A stretch of DNA of 64,000 nucleotides, taken from NCBI GenBank assembly GCA_000827325.1, contig KN832871.1, positions 2,852,001 to 2,916,000 of the forward strand. Reading direction: 5' to 3'. Of the stretch, positions 49,928-61,555 are shown in pieces (positions within the stretch are counted from its first letter, which is position 1; the number at the start of each line of letters is the position of its first letter). The stretch comes from Oidiodendron maius Zn. Lineage: Eukaryota; Ascomycota; Leotiomycetes; Myxotrichaceae. The notes beneath the pieces are model-generated. The model worked only from the letters and a program-made list of their open reading frames with translations. It made no database searches and was not told the DNA's origin. A program made the translations under genes and the position numbers.

Positions 49928-50833
49928 TATCGGTGCATGTATAGACTTCTTTTAATTACGCGGTATGGGAAATACACAGTAGTCGCATCTGCTTCCTTTT
50001 TCTTCCTTGTGATCTATTGAGTGAGTTTGAATGAATTGTGAGATGTGCGGTTTGCTAGTAGTGATCTGCAACAAGGAAGCTCAGCCTCTTGATGGTTAGG
50101 AATAGTAAGCTATCATATTTTATGGCTCCTCTCTAATGTGGAGCCTTAAATGATTCTTGAGCAGACTGTATTTCTTTGGCGTTAGTACACCGGAAGGTCT
50201 TTATTTGCAGCGAGTGTAACTTGTGGCCGCAGAGATTCTCCTGCCACAAATGCATGACTAGATGAAGTATTGTTTGTTAAAGCATCAAGTGTAGTTGAGT
50301 GTCAGTGTTTGAATATGCCCATAGCTAGAATGGCTGAGTAGAGTACCGTGTAGTGAGAGCATGAGCATTGGATATGATGCTCAGAAGATGGCTCAATTTG
50401 CTCTTCAAAAGCACTTCTCACTCGCTTCAGGAAAATCTGTAGAGCTCAGGGTATCTCTAACGATAACATCTTGATATCCCTGTCCAATCTTGTGTTTTCT
50501 AGTCTCTCTGTGTCCTGCCCCAGGCCTAGTAAAGAACATGGCCCCTGGAGCTTCATGTCACCACTCAGTTGTTCCCCTGAATTCACGCACTACTAAGCGA
50601 GCCTATCAGCGGACTGTTCCATCCATATAGGGCTCGGTCGAAGGTCTCTTTCACTATTTAGTTTCTTAGAACATGTTCAGCTTCGATCTTGTCTTGCACA
50701 CACATACAGCTACTTAGCAGAATATACCCGTGTCAATTGCAACCTTAATCCGCCTCAAAACTGCTCCGTTTCGTCCTTTTTGATCCTCCCCCCTTATCCA
50801 GAGACTCCAGAACGGATATCAGGGGAGACAAAG
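49928..50833. other. Intergenic, promoter of the 939-aa gene
   Basis: No gene or RNA is recognised. A CT-rich stretch at about 50770-50800 precedes the start of the next gene. Confidence 0.45.
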
Positions 50834-53800
50834 ATGCAGGTGAGTCTAATGTATTGGCGACTGACACACACTCACTAAGATCAAACAGGGTGAGATCGGA
50901 GACCTCGAAATCAGGCCCTGTACCCCTCCTAATCGCGAGATGGCACCGGTCAACTTCCGATACCGTCGCAGAGGCGTATCTGCGGTGGTTGAGCAGGATG
51001 AGGCCAATGAAGTTGAGAAGCCCCTAATTGCCCAGCAAGATGTGAATGATGACATCAAAGAAATCCTCACTGTCGAATCCGAGCTCAACAAGGAAGACCC
51101 GCCTATAATCATGGTCTTTTGGGACAATGGTAGGCGCCGTCATGAGGTGGAACTATCTCACTACCAGGAATACGTTCTTTGTAAGCTCTGGGATAAGCAC
51201 TTCGCTGTAGGTCGCACCTTCTTCTCTATATATTTCGTTCGTAGCTGACAATCTCTATAGGAAACAGGGACCGTTCCCGAGGAGAAACACTTTCGGGGAG
51301 ATACCCTTGACGGGACTGTTCACTGTTCGTACAGGGCTTATGTTTCAATTCGTTATGGTGATGACAAGATTGGCGAGATCTGGCTCTCCACAAGTCAGAA
51401 AGATGCTATTTGGAATGCCCGAAATATTGATCCTCAAACTGTACGTGCCCGTCAAAGACTCTGGAGCAACTGGCTAACGATAATAATAGCTCCCATCAGT
51501 TGGACGAAGCTGCGTCCAGTTTAGGTCAAAGTCCTCCACCTCTTGCGGTCTTCCTATCAACTTGTTAGCTCTGCCTCTCCTGGCTAAATTGAAGAGGAAG
51601 AGAGGAGAAGAGAATAGGCCAGATAACTATACAACGGTTTGGAATAACAGCGAGTTTGCCGCCTATGACAATGGCCAGCGTACCATAATATCTGATGACC
51701 TTGGATCCGCTCTTCCGGCTTCAATCACTCGTTTCAGTAGAACTTCCGATGCCATTCTCAAGCCCGCCAAGGAAATCAGGGCCTTCGTCAAACGCATTTT
51801 CAGCAAGCTTAAGGGAGCTCAGCAGCCTTATGGCCCTCAGCGGCATAATTCTAAGGTATGTAACATGGGCAAGCAGAGTAAATTCGCTTAGAAGCAAACT
51901 ATGCTTGGGATCTCCTCTTTGTTTTCCCCTGTGTGAGTGAATATTGACTCGATCCCGCAGTGCGTATTCGGCGACCCAAAGTCTGCGAAAATCGAAGGAC
52001 TCGAAGAAATCTACCGCCAAAATAACCCCATTCGATACAGAATCAAGCAGCTCTTCGGACCCAAACCGCTCCTTCGAATTAAGCAGCTTCTTCGCAGAAT
52101 GGATCCTTTCCAGCCAGCCTCGCCTCCCCCTCCGGAACCTGCCACCCCTGAGTTCTTCTGGGACCGCCGCAACCTCAATCAGATGGAAGCTGACAACGCG
52201 TACGCCCAAGTACAGAACTGGCTTCACAACCAGGATATGTCCAGCCATCCAGATAACCGCCTTGTTGCGCTCACTAATGATGAGCTTATGAGACTTAAGG
52301 GACAATCTGCTGATCAATTCCAGATCGTCAGGCCTGACTATTTGGTCCCACCTCCTAGCCTTGCTAGCTCTGAGTCTGGTGATGAGGATGAAGAAGGAAA
52401 CGAGGATGGTCAGGACGGAGCTAATAAAGCTGGTCAGGAGGAAAAGAAGAGAGACGACCACGATGACGATCTCGGGCCCGGTCAGGCAGGTGGCAGTGGA
52501 GCAGGTCATGGAAATCGCCGAGGGTATGGCCAGGGAGATCGGCATGTAGCTGGTTACGAGTCTGGTTACGAATCCGGTCGCGATGGCGGTCAGCAAACTG
52601 GCAACCAAACTGGTCATGATGCTGGAGATGAGTCTGCCCATGAAGCCGGGGAAGAGCATAACCAGGAGTCTGATCAGTATGGTGGCAAAACCAAAATCCA
52701 AGAGTTCACCAATGGTGGAACCCAAGTCGAAGCTCTGGAATCAGGCTACGACGAAATTCTGGACAAAGTTAAAGGGGCGGGTCATGACGAAATTCAAGAG
52801 CAAGTTGAGAAGGAGTCAGAATCTGAAGCTGAAGGGCGTACCCTTGCCAGCAATGGAGACGAGGCACATGCCGTCAACGAAGAGAATCTTGCTACTCTTC
52901 GTCGGGATATCATTGATACTCACTGCCCTCTTGCCTCTTTCGCCGCCAATAACCTTCGTGCTAGCAATTCTAAGGACACGACGGCTGCCGAAGGACAAAA
53001 GGTGGGCTCAGACCTCATCGGAGAGTCTCGTGGTCAATGTGGAGATTCCTCTATTCAAGGTGGAGAGTCTTCTATTCATGTTGGAGAGTCTTCTGTCCAA
53101 ACCGATGACTCTCCCGCCCATACCGAAGGACAAGTCACCCTTCGCGCCACACCTCTTGCTAGCCCTCGCAGTGATATTTCTCCCTTCAGGCCGGGTGGCA
53201 AAGGCTTTGCTGCTCGACAGGAGAACAGAGACTTGAGACGTGTCCCAAAATTATACTCTGGTTTCTACATCTCCGCTCCCTTCATGTTTCAGTCCATGCT
53301 CGACATCAACGATAACAAATCTGACGGCTATCACATGCCTCTTATTGATCCTAGGGCCGGTTCGAAAGTCATCGCTAGAGGTTTCAATCTCGAGCGAAAG
53401 CAAAAAGACTCCATATTATCCGAGGCCTACACTAGCTTGGACTTGCCCCCGCAGGAGGAGTTCTCTGACGACGAGGATGAAAACAAACTCTACCCTCCGC
53501 GATCCCAAGCCCCTGGACAGGCAGTCTTGCTACACCTCCTCTTTCAAGGCGCTCATATCGACGCCCTTACTGAAGAGCTTGGCATTCTTGACGAGTACTT
53601 CCTGCACAAGATGGAGAATCGCTGGTTCAAGCATATCCGCATCCCCGAGCTCTGGCAGTTACACGAGGTCAACATCGGCGAGATCTTGTACGTGGCCAAA
53701 TCCGACAAGAAATGGTGGGAAGGTGAGCTTGACCCAGATGGCAACGAGATTTCCGATTGCATACCGCTGGTGCAGGCCCGGCTGCGTGTCAGAAACGCCA

Positions 53801-53910
53801 AAATACTGGCTCGCCAGACCGTTGAAAACTATTTCTGGTGGAGACTCATGGGTCAACGTGTCCATCCGGAAATTCCTGGTGGCCATATTGTCTACGACAA
53901 TGACAATTAG
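50834..53910 (+). CDS. Unrecognised protein with Gly/Asp/Glu/His-rich repeat core, 939 aa, five exons
   Basis: Exons are 50834-50839 (two codons only), 50889-51206, 51261-51440, 51490-51855 and 51961-53910; every exon is a multiple of three and every intron has GT-AG borders, so the model is self-consistent. I do not recognise a family. Visible parts: a possibly folded N-terminal block around residues 60-170 (IIMVFWDNGRRRHEVELSHY, YVSIRYGDDKIGEIWLSTS); a basic helical segment around 215-290; a repeat-rich acidic and Gly-rich core around 440-530 (GYESGYESGRDGGQQTGNQT, HDAGDESAHEAGEEHNQESD); three tandem GGESSI-like octads around 650-675; and a second ordered block near the C-terminus (WWEGELDPDGNEISD, VENYFWWRLMGQRVHPEIPG). 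There is no signal peptide or membrane helix. The start rests on the two-codon first exon; the Met at 50940 is an alternative. Confidence 0.72.
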
Positions 53911-54936
53911 ACGCCTTAGTATAAAACTTGCTAAAAATTGAGAAGCACATTAGATGGAGTTTAGTGCGAACTGGAAGACATACAAGGAGTTGATAACTGT
54001 GAACGGAGTTTGGTGGTGAAGTTATTCAGGTTACTTTCACTATCGGGCTAAATTTCCCTTTCCAACTGTGTGGGATGATTATTATGGTTGGAGCAGAAGC
54101 TTAGGGGCGATCTGGGCAGACAGATAACCTGTCGCTGTCTGCATGACGATTACGAGACATGAGCCACATGAACAATGATTACGATACCAATGAATACCGA
54201 CCAGCTGCTAGCCTCATTTCAATAGAAAGTCTAGCTAGCTCACTAATGCACGTACAAAGCCTTGCAGACAGATAGAGAAAATTGAAGCAATTCACATATA
54301 TCAACGAGAAGTATGTAACGTGAGATGAATGTGTTTCTATTCAAGCCGTTGGCCCATCTCCCGTTCTATCCGTTCTGCAATGGGGAAATTACATGTAAGG
54401 TGCAAGAAACACGAGAGACATGAGTCGCATAGCAAAGGACTCCTAACGTAGCCGCACTTGAATATCTTGTCCTGTCAATAGATACGTATCTCGATTAATC
54501 TAGGTGTCACTACAGCATTGCTGAGAGATATAGTGCTAATGGGTTGAATATATCTGCTTCGTGGTTGCCAAGGTTATGATGGCTTCTGTGCGATGAGGGC
54601 GTGGGGTTTTGAAAGCCGCATGGCCACTAGTAGGCAGTTTGTGAACAATGTTTACAGCACTGAGGAGACTGAAGTTAATGGAAGTAGTTGAAGTGGCAGT
54701 TGGTTTACGGCCAGGGTTGAGGCAAGGTTAACTAACCATGAGGAATCTCAATTATATTTAGTTTTAATGAGCTAGTCAGTTTGTCTTACCACGGTTGTAC
54801 TATACGTAAAGAGGGTTTCTAGCCTATTCAACGCGCAGGTCTATTGCGTACGACATATATAGGAAGTTCCTTGATTTATTTTTCATGACTCCCAGCAACC
54901 GTGTGGAGGATTGTACCGGTTTCCTTTCGTTGTTAT
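53911..54936. other. Convergent 3' flanks, nothing recognised
   Basis: AT-rich sequence between two convergent genes. No structured repeat or gene is seen. Confidence 0.45.
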
Positions 54937-56663
54937 TCAATCATAACCTTCATAGCCGTAATCAAAACGGCCCAGGTCCTTTTGTGTGCTAACCCACTCC
55001 TCGCTCTCAAGCCCGTTCAACTTTGCCCTCTTCAGATTCTTTACATCCTTATGCCAATCGCAGGCATACTCGCAGTGTGGAGTCTCTTTCTCTCCGAAGT
55101 ACTCAGAGATAAGCTTGTGCCTACACGCGTCCGTGCTTTCGCAGTACGCAATTAACGCTTGCAAGGTCCGTATCCGGGCTTCGAGGTTCGACTGCGCCTT
55201 GCCGTCCTTGCTAAGCCTGTTAAAGGCGCGATCGCGATCTTCACGGCTGTAATACATAATACATATGCTTGCTTTGCCATCCCGGCCTGCACGACCGGCT
55301 TCTTGGTAGAATCCCTCAAAGGATTTTGGGATTTGCCAGTGGACAACGAAACGTACGTCTTTTTTATCGATTCCCATTCCAAAAGCAGTTGTGGCCACGA
55401 TCACATCATAGCCCTTCTCGTTGGTTACCCATCGCCGAAGTGTCTCATTCTTCTCTTCATTGCGGAGTCCTGCATGGTATGGCCGTGCACCTATACCATC
55501 TGCACGTAGTCGCGCTGCAAGGTCTTCGCAGTCTTGCCTGAAAATGGTGTAGATAATCCCCGATACATTGTCTAAGCGTTCTTTTTTGTGCTCAAGCTCA
55601 GATCGGCGCTCTGGGTCTTCTGCGCGGCGTTTGTAGACTTGCTTCAGCCAGCATAGGAAGTCAGAGTAGTGATCTTCCTGGTCACACTTAAACCTCACTT
55701 CATAATGTAGGTTGTCTCTGAAAGTTGTCATGGTGAAGACCTTTAACTTGGCTTCTGTCAAGCCGAGGGTTGCGAGGACATCCTGCCGCACTCGGGGTGT
55801 AGCCGTTGCAGTAAGACACATAATAGGGACATCTGGGAAACTTTCTCGAAACCAACGTAATTCTTTGAAAGTAGGACGAAAATCATGGCCCCATTCCGAA
55901 ATGCAATGGGCCTCGTCAACTGCTATCCGCGCAAGTTCCCTCTGCTCGTACACAACCCTAAGGTGTTTTCGAAAGCCGTCTGCGTTGCACTGCTCAGGTG
56001 TAACATAGAGGAGTCTGGTGACGGGGTGGCCAGTCTCTAGATCTCCAAGAAGCCGTTGCCTCTCCTGGTACGTGGTATTGCTGTTGATGGTAGCAGCTTC
56101 AATATTAGCTGCGCGTAAGGCGCTCACCTGGTCGGTCTACCCAACGGATCAGCTTGCACGGTGTTTGCAATCAGATGTCTCCGCGTACCATCAGAGAGAG
56201 AAGAGGCGAAATCACAATGGTGACTGGATCCATTTAGATATTATTAACAGAGCAATGGTAGAGCACTTACTACCGTGGTCAATCACAGCCGGTAGCTGAA
56301 AACACAGGCTTTTACCAAATGACGTTGCAGCCTGTATAAACACATCATCGCCATCCAACGCCGCAACGATGACCTCGCGCTGCAGTGGACTTCGAGATGG
56401 ATGAGCTTCACTATCATTTATGGCCGCATTAAGATAGGATCTTACCGGAAGTTGGCCTTCTTGAATGTTCGACGAAGAGTAAAGTCGATATCTACACAAG
56501 AGTCGGTCCTTGACAAAGGCATGATGTATGAACCTTTGGATGGAACGTGAGGTTGATGACCACTTCCAGTTCCCGGAAGAAATTACACAGGAGTGGTAGC
56601 AGACAAGACCATATGCTGCGTCCTAACCGGGCTCATACTAACGGTCGCGGCAGGAGGAGACAT
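54937..56663 (-). CDS. RecQ-family DNA helicase, short form, 509 aa, four exons
   Basis: This is an ATP-dependent 3'-5' DNA helicase of the RecQ family. Proposed exons are 56587-56663, 56274-56491, 56189-56223 and 54937-56136. The 35 bp third exon supplies motif Ia (TIVISPLLSLM), and its splices restore TDQVSALRAANIEAATINS. Walker A is AATSFGKS, motif II is VDEAHCISEWGHD (DEAH), motif III is LTATATP, and motif VI is QEAGRAGRDG. After the helicase core there is a short RecQ zinc-binding region (CESTDACRHKLISEYFGE, then CEYAC). No HRDC domain follows, and the protein ends soon after. It is much shorter than Sgs1/QDE-3. The first exon and its start are the least certain part; the rest is firm. 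Confidence 0.88.
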
Positions 56664-57616
56664 CGACAAGATGGATTATCTCCTCTACTATGGATTGAAG
56701 GGGGTGAGGCTCATATACGAACACTCAAAGCGCTCACGTTTTCTAGTGAACCACCGTTCTGAATAATAAATCTTATAGGCATAGAGACGTCTTGATACGA
56801 ACGCACCTCCGCGCAGCTAAAACTGGGCTATCAAACATAATGCATAGTCTTACGTCCTTAAGAGTGATTGCAGTCCAGCTCCACAACAGCAGGAATTCTT
56901 TGGCAAAGACGGTCTGCCATGCAGTAAGGGACAGGTAATACGGGCTATTGGCTCTTTACAGGAGCGGTCAGGCTTCCAACGCTCTCCCGCTTAATCGGAC
57001 AGCTGCTGAAGGGGAGTGCTAAGCTCGGGGAAGCAAATCCAATACGACACGCCTCTGCTGCTTAGGCTCATTTGTGAAATCCGACGGAGACTATTCTTTT
57101 TTTCCTCTCTTTGTCATATGTGATGGTCCTCGTCGCCTTTTTCTCTTCGCCTCCTGAGGCTCGGAAGAAGGGGTTGAGGGGCAGTAAGCGAGCCAATAAA
57201 ATCGCCAGAGTTCCTGCATCAGAGCGGAAGGCGCTAACGGATGGAAACTCCGCTGCCCGATAATCTGCCACGATATGGAATTTGGGTGAGCGCGAGCTTG
57301 ACGAAACACTTCACCTCCTTCTTCCCTTCTCTCCTTTCATCCTCCCCTCCCTCGGAGCGGAAAGAACTATGTGGATGGCCCTGGTGCGGTGGCCACAGCA
57401 GATACCATCGATCGACGCAGCCATGTGCCCAGCAGCTCTTGTCCTCACTGCTACCCGATCACACGAACATCCACGACCGTAAGCAATCCGCCTGGATATT
57501 CACCGTATTTGCGATCGTGGATCACCCTGCGCCCCAACGCCTCCCGTCCTCTGCCTCGGCGATACTAGCTTGTACCGCGATCGACTCAGCCCTGTAGAAG
57601 ACAGCCCGACAGCATC
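56664..57616. promoter_or_regulatory. Divergent promoter region, RecQ / SOG2
   Basis: About 950 bp between opposite starts. The SOG2 side (57240-57616) contains several ATGs that would form short upstream frames if transcribed. No other gene is seen. Confidence 0.4.
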
Positions 57617-60600
57617 ATGATGGAACGTCCCACGGGGCCGCCGCTCGGGGCGGCGACCCAGTCTACCGGCCGACCTTTGCTCGATGATAGCGGCTTTCCC
57701 AGGCCGACTCCCTTAAACACCGTTCGTAGAATAGTTCCCAATTCAACTATCCCACATGTCGCCCCAAATCCGCCTGCACCGGTAGACGTGCCAGACCCCG
57801 AAGCCCTTCTCTCCGAGAATCAGGTGGTGGCACTTGTGCAGGAGGCAATGAAGCATGCCCTCGAAGAAAACCAGACAAAGGCAGCAGAGGCGAGCGGCGT
57901 CAGTAATGAACTGAAGCCGGGGGTGACAATCGATTTGAGCCACAAGCAGATCCAGACCTTTCCTGAGGAGGTTGTGGACATAATCAAGAACGATCTTGAG
58001 CGGTAATTCTCTCCTTGAACTATGATTTTCACTATTGCTAACTATCTCCCCATTAGACTGGCGCTCTCGCACAACCGCATTTACGCATTCCCGTCCCGTC
58101 TCTCTGAGTGTACGTCTCTGCGATATCTAAACGTCCGTAGCAATGTTATTCGCGAGTTTCCTCTGCCTGTAAGTCTGGGTACTTCTGAAAGACGAAAAGA
58201 CTTCAAGGCTGACATGGACTTCAGATATGTGACTTGACATCTCTCGAAATTTTGGACCTCGGCCGTAATATGCTCAAGGTCCTCCCTCCCGAATTAGCCA
58301 AATTAACCTCCCTCAAAGTTCTGTCCGTCCACAGAAACCGGATCGAGGACCTGCCGCTCTTTCTTGCTGATATGATATCTCTTCAAGTCCTCAAGGTGAA
58401 GGGAAATCCTATACGGTTTCCACCTAAAGAGGTACTACAGCCGGAGGAGTCGGGATCTCCTAATGCGGGGTTTCAAGAAGGAGATATGGACGAAGTTGCA
58501 GTCACGTCGCAGATCAAAAGATTCTTGAGGCAGAAAGCTATAAGTGATCGCTCTGAGACCGAATCTGGTGGGGAAGAGTCAAGCGAAGGCGCGGAAACCC
58601 CTCGTCCGGTGAAGCGCGTGATGAGTGGCCGTTTCCCTATCAAGGTTAATGGAACAGACGTACCTGACCTACGTTCGCCGGCGCTGCCGCGACCGCCTCC
58701 TATTCCGTCCCGCTCGCATTATCGAGGCCTATCCCAGCAGAATGCCACCATCAGACGTCCCGGTGTGATGCCTCTAACCATTGGAAATGCAAATGAGCGT
58801 TTGCGCAGCAACAGCGAGAATCTGGTATCGGCTCGTTCCTCCAACCAAGATAGGTCGCGGCGAATGGGGATAGTATCAAGGAAACCCTCAGATTTAGGAA
58901 CCGTTGATGAGTCGAAGTTGAACCGATATAGCCATTATCGAGGTCTCAGCCACGGTTCTGCAATGAGCGGAACCAGCGGATCCAATGGGTCAATCACCTC
59001 ATCTAGGAGCCCTGCAAGCCCTGCGGACTCGACAACACTCAGGGCGACGTATGTCCGACGCCTTTCTAGTCTCCCCGAACGGAAGCGAAAGTCCACTTCA
59101 CCAGATCCCATTATTGAAGGAGCACAAGGCATCTTGTTTGCTCTATTTCAGGTCCACCCCCTCATTCAAACTCTCCTTGGCCTTGCCAGAGACGGGACGA
59201 ATAAACGCACGAGTCTTGAGAGGGTTTTTTATAACGCAACAACCCACGTTGAAGAACTGGATCGCGACCTACAGCATTACATCACCTACTCCGAAGAAGA
59301 TGAAGAGTCGTCCCCGCGCTCGAACGAAAACGTACACCGAGCCTGCTCGGCTTCAGTGAGCGCCTACATCCACATTTGCTCTCTCTTGTCACGGAACGTG
59401 GATGCACTGCTTGTCAACGGCGATCCTCGCTATATCCGCCATCTTTTGCTTTTACTCTACGGTAGTATGGCAGAAGTACGCAACGCTGGAGCAGACCTTT
59501 TTCTGGAAGGGCACATTGGTGAAATGATGAGTGACATGCGCATATCCCGAATATCTGAAGAGAGCCAAGACACCATCCGGGCCCACCCGAGAGACAAGTC
59601 GATAACCCCAACGCGCGATCGACCAACTACAAATGTAAGACTTAGAAGCACGACTGTCGTCCAGCATCCTAATAATTTTCGACTCGCAACTGACCCAACT
59701 CCCCCTTTACCATCTGCATCTCGTTTTGCCAATCTAGATGGTGCGACACCTCGCTCAGGGGACTCATTCGCATCATACATGCCATCTGGTGGCAAAATTG
59801 GTGTTGACTTCACTGAGGAGGATCGACTCTTTGAAAAAATCTTCTTGCAATTACAAAAGTCGTCGGACATGGCGATACGAAACCTTCCCATTGTCCACAA
59901 GCACTTCTACGAAGCAATGAAAACCAATAGTCAAATGGCTAAGCCTGAAACGACCTTACAATTTTGGCACGTATTGATTCAGCGAAACGGCACCTCTTTG
60001 CAGAAAGCAGAGGCTCTAAAGAATAATCTCTCTCTGATCGTGCTCAAAGACCCCGGGATCAGATCTCAGGGCTCGTTCTGGGACCTCTGCCGAAGTTTCA
60101 TGGAGGTTTGTTTGTCCTCTCTTATTCCGATGCTATATATACTTACATGCTGTAGACTTATGCTGCACTGGCAGAGAGTGTTAAAGACGCCAAAACTGTC
60201 ACGACTTTGCTGTCCTGGGTAGACGTTATTGGCCTTCTACGACCCCTCCAGAAAGAAGTGAAGTCTTGCTCACAATTAATCCAACAGTCGCCTTGGTCGT
60301 CCAACCCGACTGGCATGTCCAATGGGCCCTCGTATGGTGTGCAGTCACCAGTTGGACAAATGTCACTACCGATGACGCCCCAGAGTGCAGCTTTAGGTCC
60401 GGCTGTCCAGGCAACTGTTCCCTCTACACCAAGCTCATCGTACAATGCAATGTTTAGCGGCAATGTATTTGAACGTGCAGATGCCCTTCTCTCAATGAAT
60501 GCCGGTTCGTCGCGAGCCGGCACAATGACCTCTGCCATGGGTCCCAATGACGGAACAATCGCCTCGTCCAGCATCAGTCCTTTGAAGGCTGTGCGCCCAC

Positions 60601-60632
60601 GATTTAATAGTAATGGGAAGATTTCACTATGA
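57617..60632 (+). CDS. sog2: SOG2-type leucine-rich repeat protein of the RAM/NDR kinase pathway, 951 aa, four exons
   Basis: Sog2 is a scaffold of the RAM (MOR) network, which controls polarised growth and cell separation through the NDR kinase Cbk1/COT-1. Exons are 57617-58002, 58057-58168, 58225-60105 and 60156-60632; the three introns restore LRR periodicity (ERLALSHNRIYAFPS, then PICDLTSLEILDLGRNML). Residues about 100-250 hold leucine-rich repeats (LTSLKVLSVHRNRIEDLP). Residues about 270-430 are Ser-rich and disordered. The rest is the fungal SOG2 domain (GILFALFQVHPLIQTLLGLA, EEDRLFEKIFLQLQKSSDMA). Three exact H-x-R-x-x-S sites occur: HYRGLS at 331-336 and 403-408, and HPRDKS at 620-625; this is the NDR/LATS kinase consensus. 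Two Met codons start the frame, and the first is taken. Confidence 0.92.
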
Positions 60633-61555
60633 TGAATTCATTACCCCTCCCCTGTATCTCGTTCAATTCAGTCGCATTCCTGCCTCATTCCAGCGTGTAC
60701 TACTCTCTTTAGCGCGGTTAATGACTCGATTTGGGAAGGAAAATCTCTGGCGCAGCGGTATTACGTGTATGTGAACTGGAGTTGGGATATATTATGCTCT
60801 CGAATCAGGGACGGAAGACCACGAGGTTCTTGGGCATTTCATCACAAAGGGTAGCGAAAAATGGGTTTGTAGTAAATAATTGATCTCTAGCCATGATCCC
60901 AGACCTCCAGCAGCAGGTATTAAAGCTCATAGTGACAATACTTTCTTGATTGAAACGGTAAGGACGATGCGGATTCGAGAGGTTCCAGCCATCTGTATAC
61001 TATGGGCATCATAACGTAGGTAAAGTTTCTTATTTCTCTAACTCGGACCATTTTCTCCATGGCGAAGCCTTTTTATTTTGCTGGCCGCGATCCTTGATAC
61101 AATTAGAGGATCGCCACTTTTAACACCACCATGTTACCTGATAGCTGGTGCTGAGAGGTCTATAACGAAAAGTATCAGAAAGCCGACCAAGTTATCATCC
61201 CCACACCGCGCCTTTAATGTTCCCTTTTGGTCAATGGGTAGTCAATCGTGTCTAGTGATACGGCCTCTATGTTTTATTGCTTTTAGGATCCGGGTATCAG
61301 AAGGAAATGCAAGACGAGCAGCACTTAGGAAACCAAAAAAAATTCCAGCGAGATCGTCCATTGTACCCACATGTTGAAAGAGAAAGAAAACCAGACACGT
61401 GGGGTCAGTCTGACAGATACCTGTGACTTGCTAGCGAATTAGCTTTGCCTCCTTTCCTTGTGTCTTCATTCCCCTTCCGAAATCGGTAGTTTGAGACATT
61501 GCAATCTAATTTCTAGGTTGGTCTCGATCGTGCTATGCTTCCAAGTTGGCTCAGG
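60633..61555. other. Convergent 3' flanks of SOG2 and the second Tcp11 gene
   Basis: The plus-strand frame at 61078-61377 lacks any family signature. No repeat or RNA gene is recognised. Confidence 0.45.
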
